From Calliopsis andreniformis (taxonomy: Eukaryota > Arthropoda > Insecta > Hymenoptera > Andrenidae), in contig NW_027480449.1 in the NCBI RefSeq assembly GCF_051401765.1, positions 4,588,001-4,652,000 on the forward strand: a DNA stretch of 64,000 nucleotides, read 5' to 3'. Below are positions 49,816-62,411 of the stretch, in pieces (the stretch's first letter is position 1; every line of letters begins with the position of its first letter). Made by a program: the position numbers and the translations under genes. A model generated the notes under the pieces. That model searched no databases. It worked only from the letters and a program-made list of their open reading frames with translations, and had not been told where the DNA came from.

Positions 49816-51044
49816 GAAGATTGAGGATTCAGGATTGAGGATTCAGAATTGAGGTTTGAGGACTGAGGATTGAGGATTGATGATTGAGGATTGAGGATTG
49901 AGGATTGAGGATTGAAGATTCAGTATTGAGGATTGAAGATTGAGGATTGAGTTTTGAGGATTGAGGATTGAGGATTGAGGATTCAGGATTGAGGATTCAG
50001 GATTGAGGATTCAGGATTGTGGTTCGAGGACAGAGGATTGAGGCTTGAGGATTGAGGATTGAGGATTGAGGATTGAGGATTGAGGATTGAGGATTGAACA
50101 TTGAGGATTGAGGATTGAGGATTGAGGATTGAGTATTGGGGATTGCGGATTGAACATTGGTGATTGAGGATTGAGGATTGAGGACTGAAGATTGAATATT
50201 GATGAGTGAAGATTGATGATTGAGGATTGAGTGTTGTGGATTGAGGACGAGGACTGAGGGTTGAGTATTGATGTCTGAGGTCTGAGGATTGAGGATTGAG
50301 GATTGAGAATTGAGGATTGAGGATTGAGGATTGGGGATTGAGGATTGAGGATCGAGGATTGAAGATTGAAGATTGGGTATTGATGATTGAACATTGAGTG
50401 TTGAGGATTGAGGATTGAGGATTGAGGATTGATTATTGAAGATTGAATATTGATGATTGAAGGTTGAGGATTGAGGATTGAGGCTTATGGATTCAGGACG
50501 AGGACTGAGGGTTGAGTATTGACGTTTGAGGTCTGAGGATTGAGGATAGAGGATTGAGAATTGAGGATTGAGGATTGAGGATTGAAGATTGAGGATTGGG
50601 TATTGAGGATTGAAGAATGAGGACTGTGGATTGAGGATTGAGGCCTGAGGATTGAAAATTGAGAACTGAGGGTGAGGACTGAGGGCTGAGGGTTGAGGTT
50701 TGAGGAATGAGGACTAACGATTGAGGATTGAGGATTGAAGATTGAGTGTTGAGGATTGAAGATTGTCGATTGAGGATTGAGGATTGAGGATTGAGGATTG
50801 AAGATTGAGGATTGGGGATTGAGGATTGAAGATTGAGTATTGAGGATAGAAGATTGAGGATTGAGGATTGAGGATTGAGGATTGAGGATTGAGGATTGAG
50901 GATTGAGGATTGAGGATTGAGGATTGAAGATTGAAGATTGAGGAATGAGGATTAAAGGTTGAGCATTGAGGATTGAAGATTGAGGATTGATGATTGAGGA
51001 TTGAGGATTGAGGATTGAGGATTGAGGATTGAGTATTGAGGATT
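49816..51044 (+). repeat. Mosaic heptamer array lacking an expected alpha island
   Basis: Ladder marker at 50024. From 50440 to about 50815 the order matches the lead into an alpha island (GAGGCCT at 50642, CTAACG at 50712). Near 50816 it jumps to a series typical of beta-following DNA (GGATAGAAG at about 50845) without any island. No gene is seen. Confidence 0.83.
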
Positions 51045-51979
51045 CAGGATTGAGGATTCAGGATTGAGGATTTAGGATTGTGGTTCGAGGACAGAGGATT
51101 GAGGCTTGAGGATTGAGGATTGAGGATTGAGGATTGAGGATTGAGGATTTAAGATTGAGGATTGGGTATTGAGGATTGAACATTGAGGATTGAGGATTGA
51201 GGATTGAGGATTGAGGACTGAAGATTGAATATTGATGATTGAAGATTGAGGATTGGGGATTGAGGGATGTGGATTGGGGACCAGGACTGAGGGTTGAATA
51301 TTGACGTTTGAGGTCTGAGGATTGAGGATTGAGGATTGAGAATTGAGGATTGAGGATTGAGGATTGAAGATTGAGGATTGGGTATTGAGGATTGAAGAAT
51401 GAGGATTGAGGATTGAGGATTGAGGCCTGAGGATTGAGAATTGAGAACTGAGGATGAGGACTGAGGGCTGAGGGTTGAGGTTTGTGGAATGAGGATTGGG
51501 GGTTGAGGATTGAGGATTGAGGATTGAGGATTGAGGATTGAGTACTGAAGATTGAGTATTGATGACTGAGGATTGAGGACTGAGGATTGTGTATTGAGGG
51601 TTGAGGATTGAGGATTGAAGATTGAGTATTGAGGATTGAAGATTGAGGATTGAGTATAGAGGATCGAGGATTGAGAATGAGGGCTGAGGGTTGAGGATTG
51701 AGGTTTGAGGATTGAGGACTGAGGATTGAGGATTGATAATTGAGTATTGAGGATTGAAGATTGAGGATTGAGGATTGAGGATTGAGGATTGAGGATTGAG
51801 GATTGAGGATTGAAAATTGAGGACTGGGGACTGTGTGTTGAGGGTTGAGTGATGAGAATTGGCGTTTGTGCATAGAGATTTAAAGATTGCAGATTGAGTA
51901 TTGAGTATTGAAAACTGTGAATTGATGATATACCATTGAGGATTGAGAATTGACAAGTGATTGTTGAGGACTGAGGTCT
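51045..51979 (+). repeat. Gamma cassette copy 4
   Basis: 778-bp spacing. The third ladder rung is TTTAGGATT rather than TTCAGGATT at about 51069. Copy 5 lies 2261 bp downstream. Confidence 0.9.
51826..51979 (+). repeat. Island 34, class gamma (subtype 1)
   Basis: Subtype 1 with private H16 TACCATT. Confidence 0.92.
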
Positions 51980-52781
51980 GAAGATTGAGGATTCAGGATT
52001 GAGGATCCAGGATTGAGGTTTGAGGACTGAGGATTGAGGATAGAGGATTGAGGATTGAGGATTGAGGATTGAGTATTGAGGATTGAGGATTGAAGATTGA
52101 GGTTTGGGTTTTGCGGACTGAACATTGAGGATTGAGGATTGAGGATTGAGGACAGAAGATTGAGTATTGATGATTGAAGATTGATGATTGAGGATTGAGG
52201 GTAGTGGATTGAGGACGAGGACTGAGGGTTGAGTATTGATGTCTGTGGTCTGAGGATTGAGGATTGAGGATTGAGAATTGAGGATTGAGGATTGAGGATT
52301 GGGGATTGAGGATTGAGGATCGAGGATTGAAGATTGAAGATTGGGTATTGAGGATTGAACATTGAGTGTTGAGGATTGAGGATTGAGGATTGAGGATTGA
52401 TTGTTGAAGATTGAATATTGATGATTGAAGGTTGAGGATTGAGAATTGAGGCTTATGGATTCAGGACGAGGACTGAGGGTTGAGTATTGATGTTTGAGGT
52501 CTGAGGATTGAGGATAGAGGATTGAGAATTGAGGATTGAGGATTGAGGATTGAAGATTGAGGATTGGGTATTGAGGATTGAAGAATGAGGACTGTGGATT
52601 GAGGATTGAGGCCTGAGGATTGAAAATTGAGAACTGAGGGTGAGGACTGAGGGCTGAGGGTTGAGGTTTGAGGAATGAGGACTAACGATTGAGGATTGAG
52701 GATTGAAGATTGAGTGTTGAGGATTGAAGATTGTCGATTGAGGATTGAGGATTGAGGATTGAGGATTGAAGATTGAGGATT
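51980..52781 (+). repeat. Heptamer array between islands 34 and 35
   Basis: The first about 315 bp match the sequence after island 36. The array then switches near 52295 to a GGGGATT series leading to alpha. No gene is seen. Confidence 0.82.
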
Positions 52782-52935
52782 GGTGACTGAGTGTTGAGGG
52801 CTGAGTGATGAGAATTGATGTTTGTGGATAGAGATTTGAAGATTGCAGATTGATTATTGCGTATGGAAAACTCTGAACTGAGGATATTCTATTGAGGATT
52901 GAGGATTGACAACTGATTGTTGAGGACTGAGGGCT
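52782..52935 (+). repeat. Island 35, class alpha
   Basis: Class alpha with private H1 GGTGACT and H11 GATTATT. Followed by GAGGTTT-CAGTATT as in island 28. Confidence 0.92.
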
Positions 52936-53305
52936 GAAGATTGAGGTTTCAGTATTGAGGATTCAGGATTGTGGTTTGAGGACAGAGGATTGAGGATTGA
53001 GGTTTGAGGATTGAGGATTGAGGATAGAGGATTGAAGATTGAGGATTGGGTATTGAGGATTGAACATTGAGTATTGAGGATTGAGGATTGAGGATTGAGG
53101 ATTGAGGATTGAAGATTGAATATTGATGATTGAAGGTTGAGGATTGAGGATTGAGGGTTATGGATTCAGGACGAGGACTGAGGGTTGAGTATTGATGTTT
53201 GAGGTCTGAGGATTGAGGATAGAGGATTGAGAATTGAGGATTGAGGATTGAGGATTGAAGACTGAGGATTGAGAATTGAGGATTGAGGATTGAGGATTGA
53301 GGATC
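52936..53305 (+). repeat. Shortened link from alpha island to gamma cassette
   Basis: Same 527-bp island-to-marker arrangement as after island 28, which supports common descent of the alpha-gamma junction. No gene is seen. Confidence 0.83.
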
Positions 53306-54240
53306 CAGGATTGAGGATTCAGGATTGAGGATTCAGGATTGTGGTTCGAGGACAGAGGATTGAGGCTTGAGGATTGAGGATTGAGGATTGAGGATTGAGG
53401 ATTGAGGATTTAAGATTGAGGATTGGGTATTGAGGATTGAACATTGAGGATTGAGGATTGAGGATTGAGGATTGAGGACTGAAGATTGAATATTGATGAT
53501 TGAAGATTGAGGATTGGGGATTGAGGGATGTGGATTGGGGACCAGGACTGAGGGTTGGATATTGACGTTTGAGGTATGAGGATTGAGGATTGAGGATTGA
53601 GAATTGAGGATTGAGGATTGAGGATTGAAGATTGAGGATTGGGTATTGAGGATTGAAGAATGAGGATTGAGGATTGAGGATTGAGGCCTGAGGATTGAGA
53701 ATTGAGAACTGAGGATGAGGACTGAGGGCTGAGGGTTGAGGTTTGAGGAATGAGGATTGGGGGTTGAGGATTGAGGACTGAGGATTGAGGATTGAGGATT
53801 GAGTACTGAAGATTGAGTATTGATGACTGAGGATTGAGGATTGAGAATTGTGTATTGAGGGTTGAGGATTGAGGATTGAAGATTGAGTATTGGGGATTGA
53901 AGATTGAGGATTGAGTATAGAGGATCGAGGATTGAGGATGAGGGCTGAGGGTTGAGGATTGAGGTTTGAGGATTGAGGACTGAGGATTGAGGATTGATGA
54001 TTGAGTATTGAGGATTGAAGATTGAGGATTGAGGATTGAGGATTGAGGATTGAGGATCGAGGATTGAGGATTGAAAATTGAGGACTGGGGACTGTGTGTT
54101 GATGGTTGAGTGATGAGAATTGGCGTTTGTGCATAGAGATTTAAAGATTGCAGATTGAGTATTGAGTATTGAAAACTGTGAATTGATGATATTCCATTGA
54201 GGATTGAGAATTGACAAGTGATTGTTGAGGACTGAGGTCT
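53306..54240 (+). repeat. Gamma cassette copy 5
   Basis: 778-bp spacing, 2261 bp after copy 4. That offset equals 324 units including seven 6-mers. Open minus frames 53319-54134 and 53333-54217 again end 14 bp apart. Confidence 0.9.
54087..54240 (+). repeat. Island 36, class gamma (subtype 1)
   Basis: Subtype 1 with private H3 GATGGTT. Confidence 0.92.
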
Positions 54241-55491
54241 GAAGATTGAGGATTCAGGATTGAGGATCCAGGATTGAGGTTTGAGGACTGAGGATTGAGG
54301 ATAGAGGATTGAGGATTGAGGATTGAGGATTGAGTATTGAGGATTGAGGATTGAAGATTGAGGATTGGGTTTTGCGGACTGAACATTGAGGATTGAGGAT
54401 TGAGGATTGAGGACAGAAGATTGAGTATTGATGATTGAAGATTGATGATTGAGGATTGAGGGTTATGGATTGAGGACGAGGACTGAGGGTTGAGTATTGA
54501 TGTCTGAGGTCTGAGGATTGAGGATTGAGGATTGAGAATTGAGGATTGAGGATTGAGGATTGAAGATTGAGGATTGGGTATTGAGTATTGAAGAATGAGC
54601 ATTGAGGATTGAGGATTGAGGATTGAGGATTGAAGATTGAGGATTGAGGATTGAGGTTTGAGAATTGAAGATTGAGTATTGAGGATTGAAGATTCAGGAT
54701 TGAGGATTGAGGATTGAGGATTGAGGATTGACGATTGAAGATTGAGGATTGGGTATTGAGGATTGAAGAATGAGGACTGAGGATTGAGGATTGAGGATTG
54801 AGGATTGAAGATTGAGTATTGAGGATTGAAGATTGAGGATTGAGGATTGGGAATTGAGGGTTGAACATTGAGGATTGAGGATTGAGGATTGAGGATTGAG
54901 GACTGAGGATTGAAGATTGAATATTGATGATTGAAGGTTGAGGATTGAGGATTGAGGGTTGTGGATTCAGGACGAGGACTGAGTGTTGAGTATTGATGTT
55001 TGAGGCCTGAGGATTGAGGATAGAGGATTGAGAATTGAGGATTGAGGATTGAGGATTGAAGATTGAGGATTGGGTATTGAGGATTGAAGAATGAGAACTG
55101 AGGATTGAGGATTGAGGATTGAGGATTGAAGATTGAGTATTGAGGATTGAAGATTGAGGATTGAGGATTGAGGATTGAGGATTGAGGATTGAGGATTGAG
55201 GATTGAGGATTGAGGATTGCGGATTGAAGATTGAGGATTGAGGATTGAGGATTAAACGTTGAGTATTGAGGATTGAAGATTGAGGATTGATGATTGAGGA
55301 TTGAGGATTGAGGATTGAGGATTGAGGATTGAGTATTGAAGATTGAGGATTGATGATTGAGGATTGAGGATTGAGGATTGAGGATTGAGTATTGGCGATT
55401 GAGGATTGAAGATTGAGGATTGAGGATTGAGGATTAATGATTGAGTATTGAGGATTGAAGATTGAGAATTGAGGATTGAGGATTAAACATT
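54241..55491 (+). repeat. Heptamer array between islands 36 and 37
   Basis: Resembles 3908-4752 and 44434-45060 and leads into a delta island through the AAACATT unit. Open minus frame 54254-54868. No gene is seen. Confidence 0.82.
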
Positions 55492-55645
55492 GAGGACTGA
55501 GTGTTGAGGGTTGAGTGATGAGAATTGATGTTTCTGGATAGAGATTTGAAGATTGCAGATTGGTTGTTGAGTATTGAAAACTGTGAATTGAGGATATTCT
55601 ATTGGGGATTGAGGATTGACAACTGATTCTTGAGGACTGAGGGCT
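55492..55645 (+). repeat. Island 37, class delta
   Basis: Class delta with private H7 CTGGATA. No epsilon island follows. The array leaves the delta/epsilon order near 56080. Confidence 0.92.
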
Positions 55646-55834
55646 GAAGATTGAGGATTCAGGATTGAGGATTCAGAATTGTGGTTTGAGGACTGAGGAT
55701 TGAAGATTGAAGATTGAGTATTGGGGGTTGAGGATTGAGGATTGAGGATTGAGGATTGAGGATGAGGGCTGAGGGTTGAAGATTGAGGTCTGAGGACTCA
55801 GGACTGAGGATTGAGGATTGAGAATTGAGGATCG
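55646..55834 (+). repeat. Heptamer array between island 37 and the 3006-bp duplication
   Basis: Delta-following sequence (GAGGAT-GAGGGCT 6-mer step near 55760) as in 4907-5100. No gene is seen. Confidence 0.82.
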
Positions 55835-56959
55835 AGGATTGAGGATTGAAGATTGAGGATGGGGTATTGAGGATTGAAGAATGAGGATGGAGGATGGGCG
55901 ATTGAGGATTGAGGATTGAAGATTGAGTATTCAGGATTGGAAATTGACGATTGAGGATTGAGGATTGAGGATCGAGGATTGAGGATTGAGGATTGAGGAT
56001 TGAAGATTGAGTATTGTGGATTGAAGATTGAGGATTGAGGATTGAGGATTGAGGATTGAGGATTGAGGATTGAGGATTGAAGATTGATGATTGGGGATTG
56101 AGGATTGAAGATTGAGTATTGAGGATTGAAGATTGAGGATTGAGGATTGACGATTGAGGATTGAGGATTGAGGATTGAGGATTGAGGATTGATGTTTGAG
56201 GTCTGAGGATTGAGGATAGAGGATTGAGGGTTGAGGATTGAGGATTGAGGATTGAGGATTCAGGTTTGAGGATTCAGGATTGAGGATTCAGGATTGTGGT
56301 TAGAGGACAGAGGATTGATGCTTGAGGATTGAGTATTGAGGATTGAGGATTGAGGATTGAGGATTGAGGATTGAGGATTTAAGATTGAGGATTGGGTATT
56401 GAGGACTGAACAATGAGGATTGAGGATTGAGGGTTGAGGATTGAGGACTGAAGATTGAATATTGATGATTGAAGATTGAGTATTGGGGATTGAGGGATGT
56501 GGATTGGGGACCAGGACTGAGGGTTGAATATTGACGTTTGAGGTCTGAGGATTGAGGATTGAGGATTGAGAATTGAGGATTGTGGATTGAGGATTGAGGA
56601 TTGAGGATTGAGGATTGAGGATTGAGGACTGAGGATTGAAGATTGAGGATTGAGGATTGAGGATTAAAGGCTGAGCATTGAGGATTGAAGTTTGAGTATT
56701 GATGATTGAGGATTGAGGATTGAGGATTGAGGGTTGAGGACTGAATATTGAAGATTGAGGATTGATGATTGAGGATTGAGTATTGAGGATTGAGGATTGA
56801 GTATTGGGGATTGCGGATTGAACATTGAGGATTGAGGATTGAGGATTGAGGATTGAGGATTGTGGATTGAGGATTGAGTATTGTAGATTGAGGATTGGAG
56901 ATTGAGGATTGAGGATTGAGGATTGAGGATTGAGGATTGACGATTGAAGATTGAGGATT

Positions 56960-57113
56960 GGGGACTGAGAGTTGATGGTTGAGTGATGAGAATTGATGTT
57001 TGTGGATAGAGATATGAAGATTGCAGATTGAGTATTGCGTATGGAAAACTCTGGACTGAGGATACTCTAGTGAGGATGGAGGATTGACAACCGATTGTTG
57101 AGGACTGAGGGCT
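56960..57113 (+). repeat. Island 38, class beta (subtype 3)
   Basis: Subtype 3, identical in the diagnostic units to island 40. Confidence 0.93.
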
Positions 57114-58545
57114 GAAGATTGAGGATTCAGGATTGAGGATTCAGGACTGTGGTTTGAGGACTGTGGATTGATGATTGAGGATTGGGGATTGAGGATTGAC
57201 GATCGAGGATTGAAGATTGAGGATTGGGTATTGAGGATTGAAGAATGAGGACTGAGGATTGAGGATTGAGGATTGAGGATTGAAGATTGAGTATTGAGGA
57301 TTGAAGATTGAGGATTGAGGATTGAGGATTGAGGATTGAGGATTGAGGATTGAGGATTGAAGATTGAGTATTGAGGATTGAAGATTGAGGATTGAGGATT
57401 GAGGATTGAGGATTGAGGATTGAGGATTGAGGATTGAGGATTGAGGATTGAACATTGAAGATTGAGGAATGAGGATTAAAGGTTGAGCATTGAGGATTGA
57501 AGATTGAGGATTGATGATTGAGGATTGAGGATTGAGGATTGAGGATTGAGGATTGAGTATTGAAGATTGAGGATTGATGATTGAGGATGGAGGATTGAGG
57601 ATTGAGGATTGAGGATTGAGTATTGGGGATTGAGGATTGAAGATTGAGGATTTGTTGTTGAGGATTGAAGAATGAGGATTGAGGATTGAGGATTGAGGAT
57701 TGAGGATTGAGGATTGAAGATTGAGTATTGAGGATTAAAGATTGAGGATTGAGGATTGGGGATTGAGGATTGAGGATTGAGGATTGACAACTGATTGTTG
57801 AGAACTGAGGGCTGAAGATTGAGGATTCAGGATAGAGGATTCAGAATTGAGGTTTGAGGACTGAGGATTGAGGATTGAGGATTAAAGATTGAATATTGAT
57901 GATCGAAGATTGAGGATAGAGGATTGAGGGTTGTGTATTGAGGACGAGGACTGAGGGTTGAGTATTGATGTCTGAGGTCTGAGGATTGAGGATTGAGGAT
58001 TGAGAATAGAGGATTGAGGATTGAGGAATGAAGATTGAGGATTTGGTGTTGAGGATTGAAGAATCAGGATTGAGGATTGAGGATTGAGGATTGAGGATTG
58101 AAGATTGAGTATTGAGGATTGAAGATTGAGGATCGAGGATTGAGGATTGAGGATTGAGGATTGAGGATTGAGGATTGAAGATTGAGAATTGATGATTGAA
58201 TATTGAGGATTGAGGATTGATGACTGAGTATTGAGGATTGAAGATTGAGGATTCAGGATTGAGGATTGAGGATTGAGGAATGAGGATTGAGGATTGAGCG
58301 TTGTGGATTGGGGACCAGGACTGAGTGTTGAATATTGATGTTTGAGGTCTGAGGATTGAGGATTGAGGATTGAGAATAGATGATTGAGGATTGAGGATTG
58401 AAGATTGAGGATTGGGTATTGAGGATTGAAGAATAAGGATTGAGGATTGAGGATTGAGGCCTGAGGATTGAAAATTGAGAACTGAGGGTGAGGACTGAGG
58501 GCTGAGGGTTGAGGTTTGAGGATTGAGGATTGAAGATTGAGGATT

Positions 58546-58699
58546 GGGGACTGAGTGTTGAGGGCTGAGTGATGAGAATTGATGTTTGTGGATAGAGATT
58601 TGAAGATTGCAGATTGAGTATTGCGTATGGAAAACTCTGAACTGAGGATATTCTATAGGGGATTGAGGATTGACAACTGATTGTTGAGGACTGAGGGCT
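58546..58699 (+). repeat. Island 39, class alpha
   Basis: Class alpha with H16 TTCTATA, a change shared only with island 41 and therefore older than the 3006-bp duplication. Confidence 0.93.
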
Positions 58700-59965
58700 G
58701 TAGATTGAGGATTCAGTATTGAGGATTCAGGATTGTGGTTTGAGGACAGAGGATTGAGGATTGAGGTTTGAGGATTGAGGATTGAGGATAGAGGATTGAA
58801 GATTGAGGATTGGGTATTGAGGATTGAACATTGAGTATTGAGGATTGAGGATTGAAGATTGAGGATGGGGTATTGAGGATTGAAGAATGAGGATGGAGGA
58901 TGGGCGATTGAGGATTGAGGATTGAAGATTGAGTATTCAGGATTGGAAATTGACGATTGAGGATTGAGGATTGAGGATCGAGGATTGAGGATTGAGGATT
59001 GAGGATTGAAGATTGAGTATTGTGGATTGAAGATTGAGGATTGAGGATTGAGGATTGAGGATTGAGGATTGAGGATTGAGGATTGAAGATTGATGATTGG
59101 GGATTGAGGATTGAAGATTGAGTATTGAGGATTGAAGATTGAGGATTGAGGATTGACGATTGAGGATTGAGGATTGAGGATTGAGGATTGAGGATTGATG
59201 TTTGAGGTCTGAGGATTGAGGATAGAGGATTGAGGGTTGAGGATTGAGGATTGAGGATTGAGGATTCAGGTTTGAGGATTCAGGATTGAGGATTCAGGAT
59301 TGTGGTTCGAGGATAGAGGATTGATGCTTGAGGATTGAGTATTGAGGATTGAGGATTGAGGATTGAGGATTGAGGATTGAGGATTTAAGATTGAGGATTG
59401 GGTATTGAGGACTGAACAATGAGGATTGAGGATTGAGGGTTGAGGATTGAGGACTGAAGATTGAATATTGATGATTGAAGATTGAGTATTGGGGATTGAG
59501 GGATGTGGATTGGGGACCAGGACTGAGGGTTGAATATTGACGTTTGAGGTCTGAGGATTGAGGATTGAGGATTGAGAATTGAGGATTGTGGATTGAGGAT
59601 TGAGGATTGAGGATTGAGGATTGAGGATTGAGGACTGAGCATTGAAGATTGAGGATTGAGGATTGAGGATTAAAGGCTGAGCATTGAGGATTGAAGTTTG
59701 AGTATTGATGATTGAGGATTGAGGATTGAGGATTGAGGGTTGAGGACTGAATATTGAAGATTGAGGATTGATGATTGAGGATTGAGTATTGAGGATTGAG
59801 GATTGAGTATTGGGGATTGCGGATTGAACATTGAGGATTGAGGATTGAGGATTGAGGATTGAGGATTGTGGATTGAGGATTGAGTATTGTAGATTGAGGA
59901 TTGGAGATTGAGGATTGAGGATTGAGGATTGAGGATTGAGGATTGACGATTGAAGATTGAGGATT

Positions 59966-60119
59966 GGGGACTGAGAGTTGATGGTTGAGTGATGAGAATT
60001 GATGTTTGTGGATAGAGATATGAAGATTGCAGATTGAGTATTGCGTATGGAAAACTCTGGACTGAGGATACTCTAGTGAGGATGGAGGATTGACAACCGA
60101 TTGTTGAGGACTGAGGGCT
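59966..60119 (+). repeat. Island 40, class beta (subtype 3)
   Basis: 3006 bp after island 38. Confidence 0.93.
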
Positions 60120-61551
60120 GAAGATTGAGGATTCAGGTTTGAGGATTCAGGACTGTGGTTTGAGGACTGTGGATTGATGATTGAGGATTGGGGATTGAGG
60201 ATTGACGATCGAGGATTGAAGATTGAGGATTGGGTATTGAGGATTGAAGAATGAGGACTGAGGATTGAGGATTGAGGATTGAGGATTGAAGATTGAGTAT
60301 TGAGGATTGAAGATTGAGGATTGAGGATTGAGGATTGAGGATTGAGGATTGAGGATTGAGGATTGAAGATTGAGTATTGAGGATTGAAGATTGAGGATTG
60401 AGGATTGAGGATTGAGGATTGAGGATTGAGGATTGAGGATTGAGGATTGAGGATTGAACATTGAAGATTGAGGAATGAGGATTAAAGGTTGAGCATTGAG
60501 GATTGAAGATTGAGGATTGATGATTGAGGATTGAGGATTGAGGATTGAGGATTGAGGATTGAGGATTGAGTATTGAAGATTGAGGATTGATGATTGAGGA
60601 TGGAGGATTGAGGATTGAGGATTGAGTATTGGGGATTGAGGATTGAAGATTGAGGATTTGTTGTTGAGGATTGAAGAATGAGGATTGAGGATTGAGGATT
60701 GAGGATTGAGGATTGAGGATTGAAGATTGAGTATTGAGGATTAAAGATTGAGGATTGAGGATTGGGGATTGAGGATTGAGGATTGAGGATTGACAACTGA
60801 TTGTTGAGAACTGAGGGCTGAAGATTGAGGATTCAGGATAGAGGATTCAGAATTGAGGTTTGAGGACTGAGGATTGAGGATTGAGGATTAAAGATTGAAT
60901 ATTGATGATCGAAGATTGAGGATAGAGGATTGAGGGTTGTGTATTGAGGACGAGGACTGAGGGTTGAGTATTGATGTCTGAGGTCTGAGGATTGAGGATT
61001 GAGGATTGAGAATAGAGGATTGAGGATTGAGGAATGAAGATTGAGGATTTGGTGTTGAGGATTGAAGAATCAGGATTGAGGATTGAGGATTGAGGATTGA
61101 GGATTGAAGATTGAGTATTGAGGATTGAAGATTGAGGATCGAGGATTGAGGATTGAGGATTGAGGATTGACGATTGAGGATTGAAGATTGAGAATTGATG
61201 GTTGAATATTGAGGATTGAGGATTGATGACTGAGTATTGAGGATTGAAGATTGAGGATTCAGGATTGAGGATTGAGGATTGAGGAATGAGGATTGAGGAT
61301 TGAGGGTTGTGGATTGGGGACCAGGACTGAGTGTTGAATATTGATGTTTGAGGTCTGAGGATTGAGGATTGAGGATTGAGAATAGATGATTGAGGATTGA
61401 GGATTGAAGATTGAGGATTGGGTATTGAGGATTGAAGAATAAGGATTGAGGATTGAGGATTGAGGCCTGAGGATTGAAAATTGAGAACTGAGGGTGAGGA
61501 CTGAGGGCTGAGGGTTGAGGTTTGAGGATTGAGGATTGAAGATTGAGGATT

Positions 61552-61705
61552 GGGGACTGAGTGTTGAGGGCTGAGTGATGAGAATTGATGTTTGTGGATA
61601 GAGATTTGAAGATTGCAGATTGAGTATTGCGTATGGAAAACTCTGAACTGAGGATATTCTATAGGGGATTGAGGATTGACAACTGATTGTTGAGGACTGA
61701 GGGCT
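61552..61705 (+). repeat. Island 41, class alpha
   Basis: 3006 bp after island 39. Shares H16 TTCTATA and the following GTAGATT. Confidence 0.93.
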
Positions 61706-62411
61706 GTAGATTGAGGATTCAGTATTGAGGATTCAGGATTGTGGTTTGAGGACAGAGGATTGAGGATTGAGGTTTGAGGATTGAGGATTGAGGATAGAGG
61801 ATTGAAGATTGAGGATTGGGTATTGAGGATTGAACATTGAGTATTGAGGATTGAGGATTGAGGATTGAGGATTGAGGATTGAAGATTGAATATTGATGAT
61901 TGAAGGTTGAGGATTGAGGATTGAGGGTTATGGATTCAGGACGAGGACTGAGGGTTGAGTATTGATGTTTGAGGTCTGAGGATTGAGGATAGAGGATTGA
62001 GAATTGAGGATTGAGGATTGAGGATTGAAGATTGAGGATTGGGTATTGAGGATTGGAGAATGAGGACTGAGGATTGAGGATTCAGGATTGAGGATTGAAG
62101 ATTGAGTATTGAGGATTGAAGATTGAGGATTGAGGATTGAGGAATGAGGATTGAGGATTGAAGACTGAGGATTGATGAATGAGGATTGAGGATTGAAGAT
62201 TGAGTATTGAGGATTGAAGATTGAGGATTGAGGATTGAGGATTGAGGATTGAGGATTGAGGATTGAGGATTTAGGATTGATGTTTGAGGTCTGAGGATTG
62301 AGGATAGATGATTGAGAATTGAGGATTGAGGATTGAGGATTGAGGATTGAGGATTGAGGATTCATGATTGAGGATTCAGGATTGAGGATTCAGTATTGTG
62401 GTTCGAGGACA
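61552..62411 (+). repeat. Alpha cassette copy 5
   Basis: 814-bp spacing. This is the complete alpha cassette that was truncated at the end of duplication copy 1 by the 58.84-kb joint. Confidence 0.9.

Larger units (their letters stand above)
55835..58840 (+). repeat. 3006-bp tandem duplication, copy 1
   Basis: Beta island 38, alpha island 39 and all intervening landmarks recur 3006 bp later. Minus frames 57141-57455 and 60147-60461 are the same peptide. The length equals 430 units including four 6-mers (near 56514, 57944, 58313 and 58484). Left homology ends at about 55833, where a GATCGAGG variant is absent from the downstream counterpart. Confidence 0.95.
58841..61846 (+). repeat. 3006-bp tandem duplication, copy 2
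   Basis: Starts with delta-following sequence (GATGGGG series at 58865) that has no delta island in front, since the joint fuses it directly to alpha-cassette sequence. A small number of private differences from copy 1 are visible, including GATAGAGG in place of GACAGAGG at 59307. Confidence 0.95.

Noticed and set aside
53306..54240. Pairs of overlapping long minus frames conserved at five gamma cassettes, possibly a multigene family
   Set aside because: Both frames are open in the same DNA and encode the same repeat peptide. Conservation follows the DNA duplication, including islands and ladders, not a reading frame.
535..61705. Protein-coding or ncRNA gene hidden in the non-canonical islands
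   Set aside because: Islands are 22 in-register diverged heptamers. They contain stops in both directions and no recognisable RNA fold or motif. They are treated as repeat modules.
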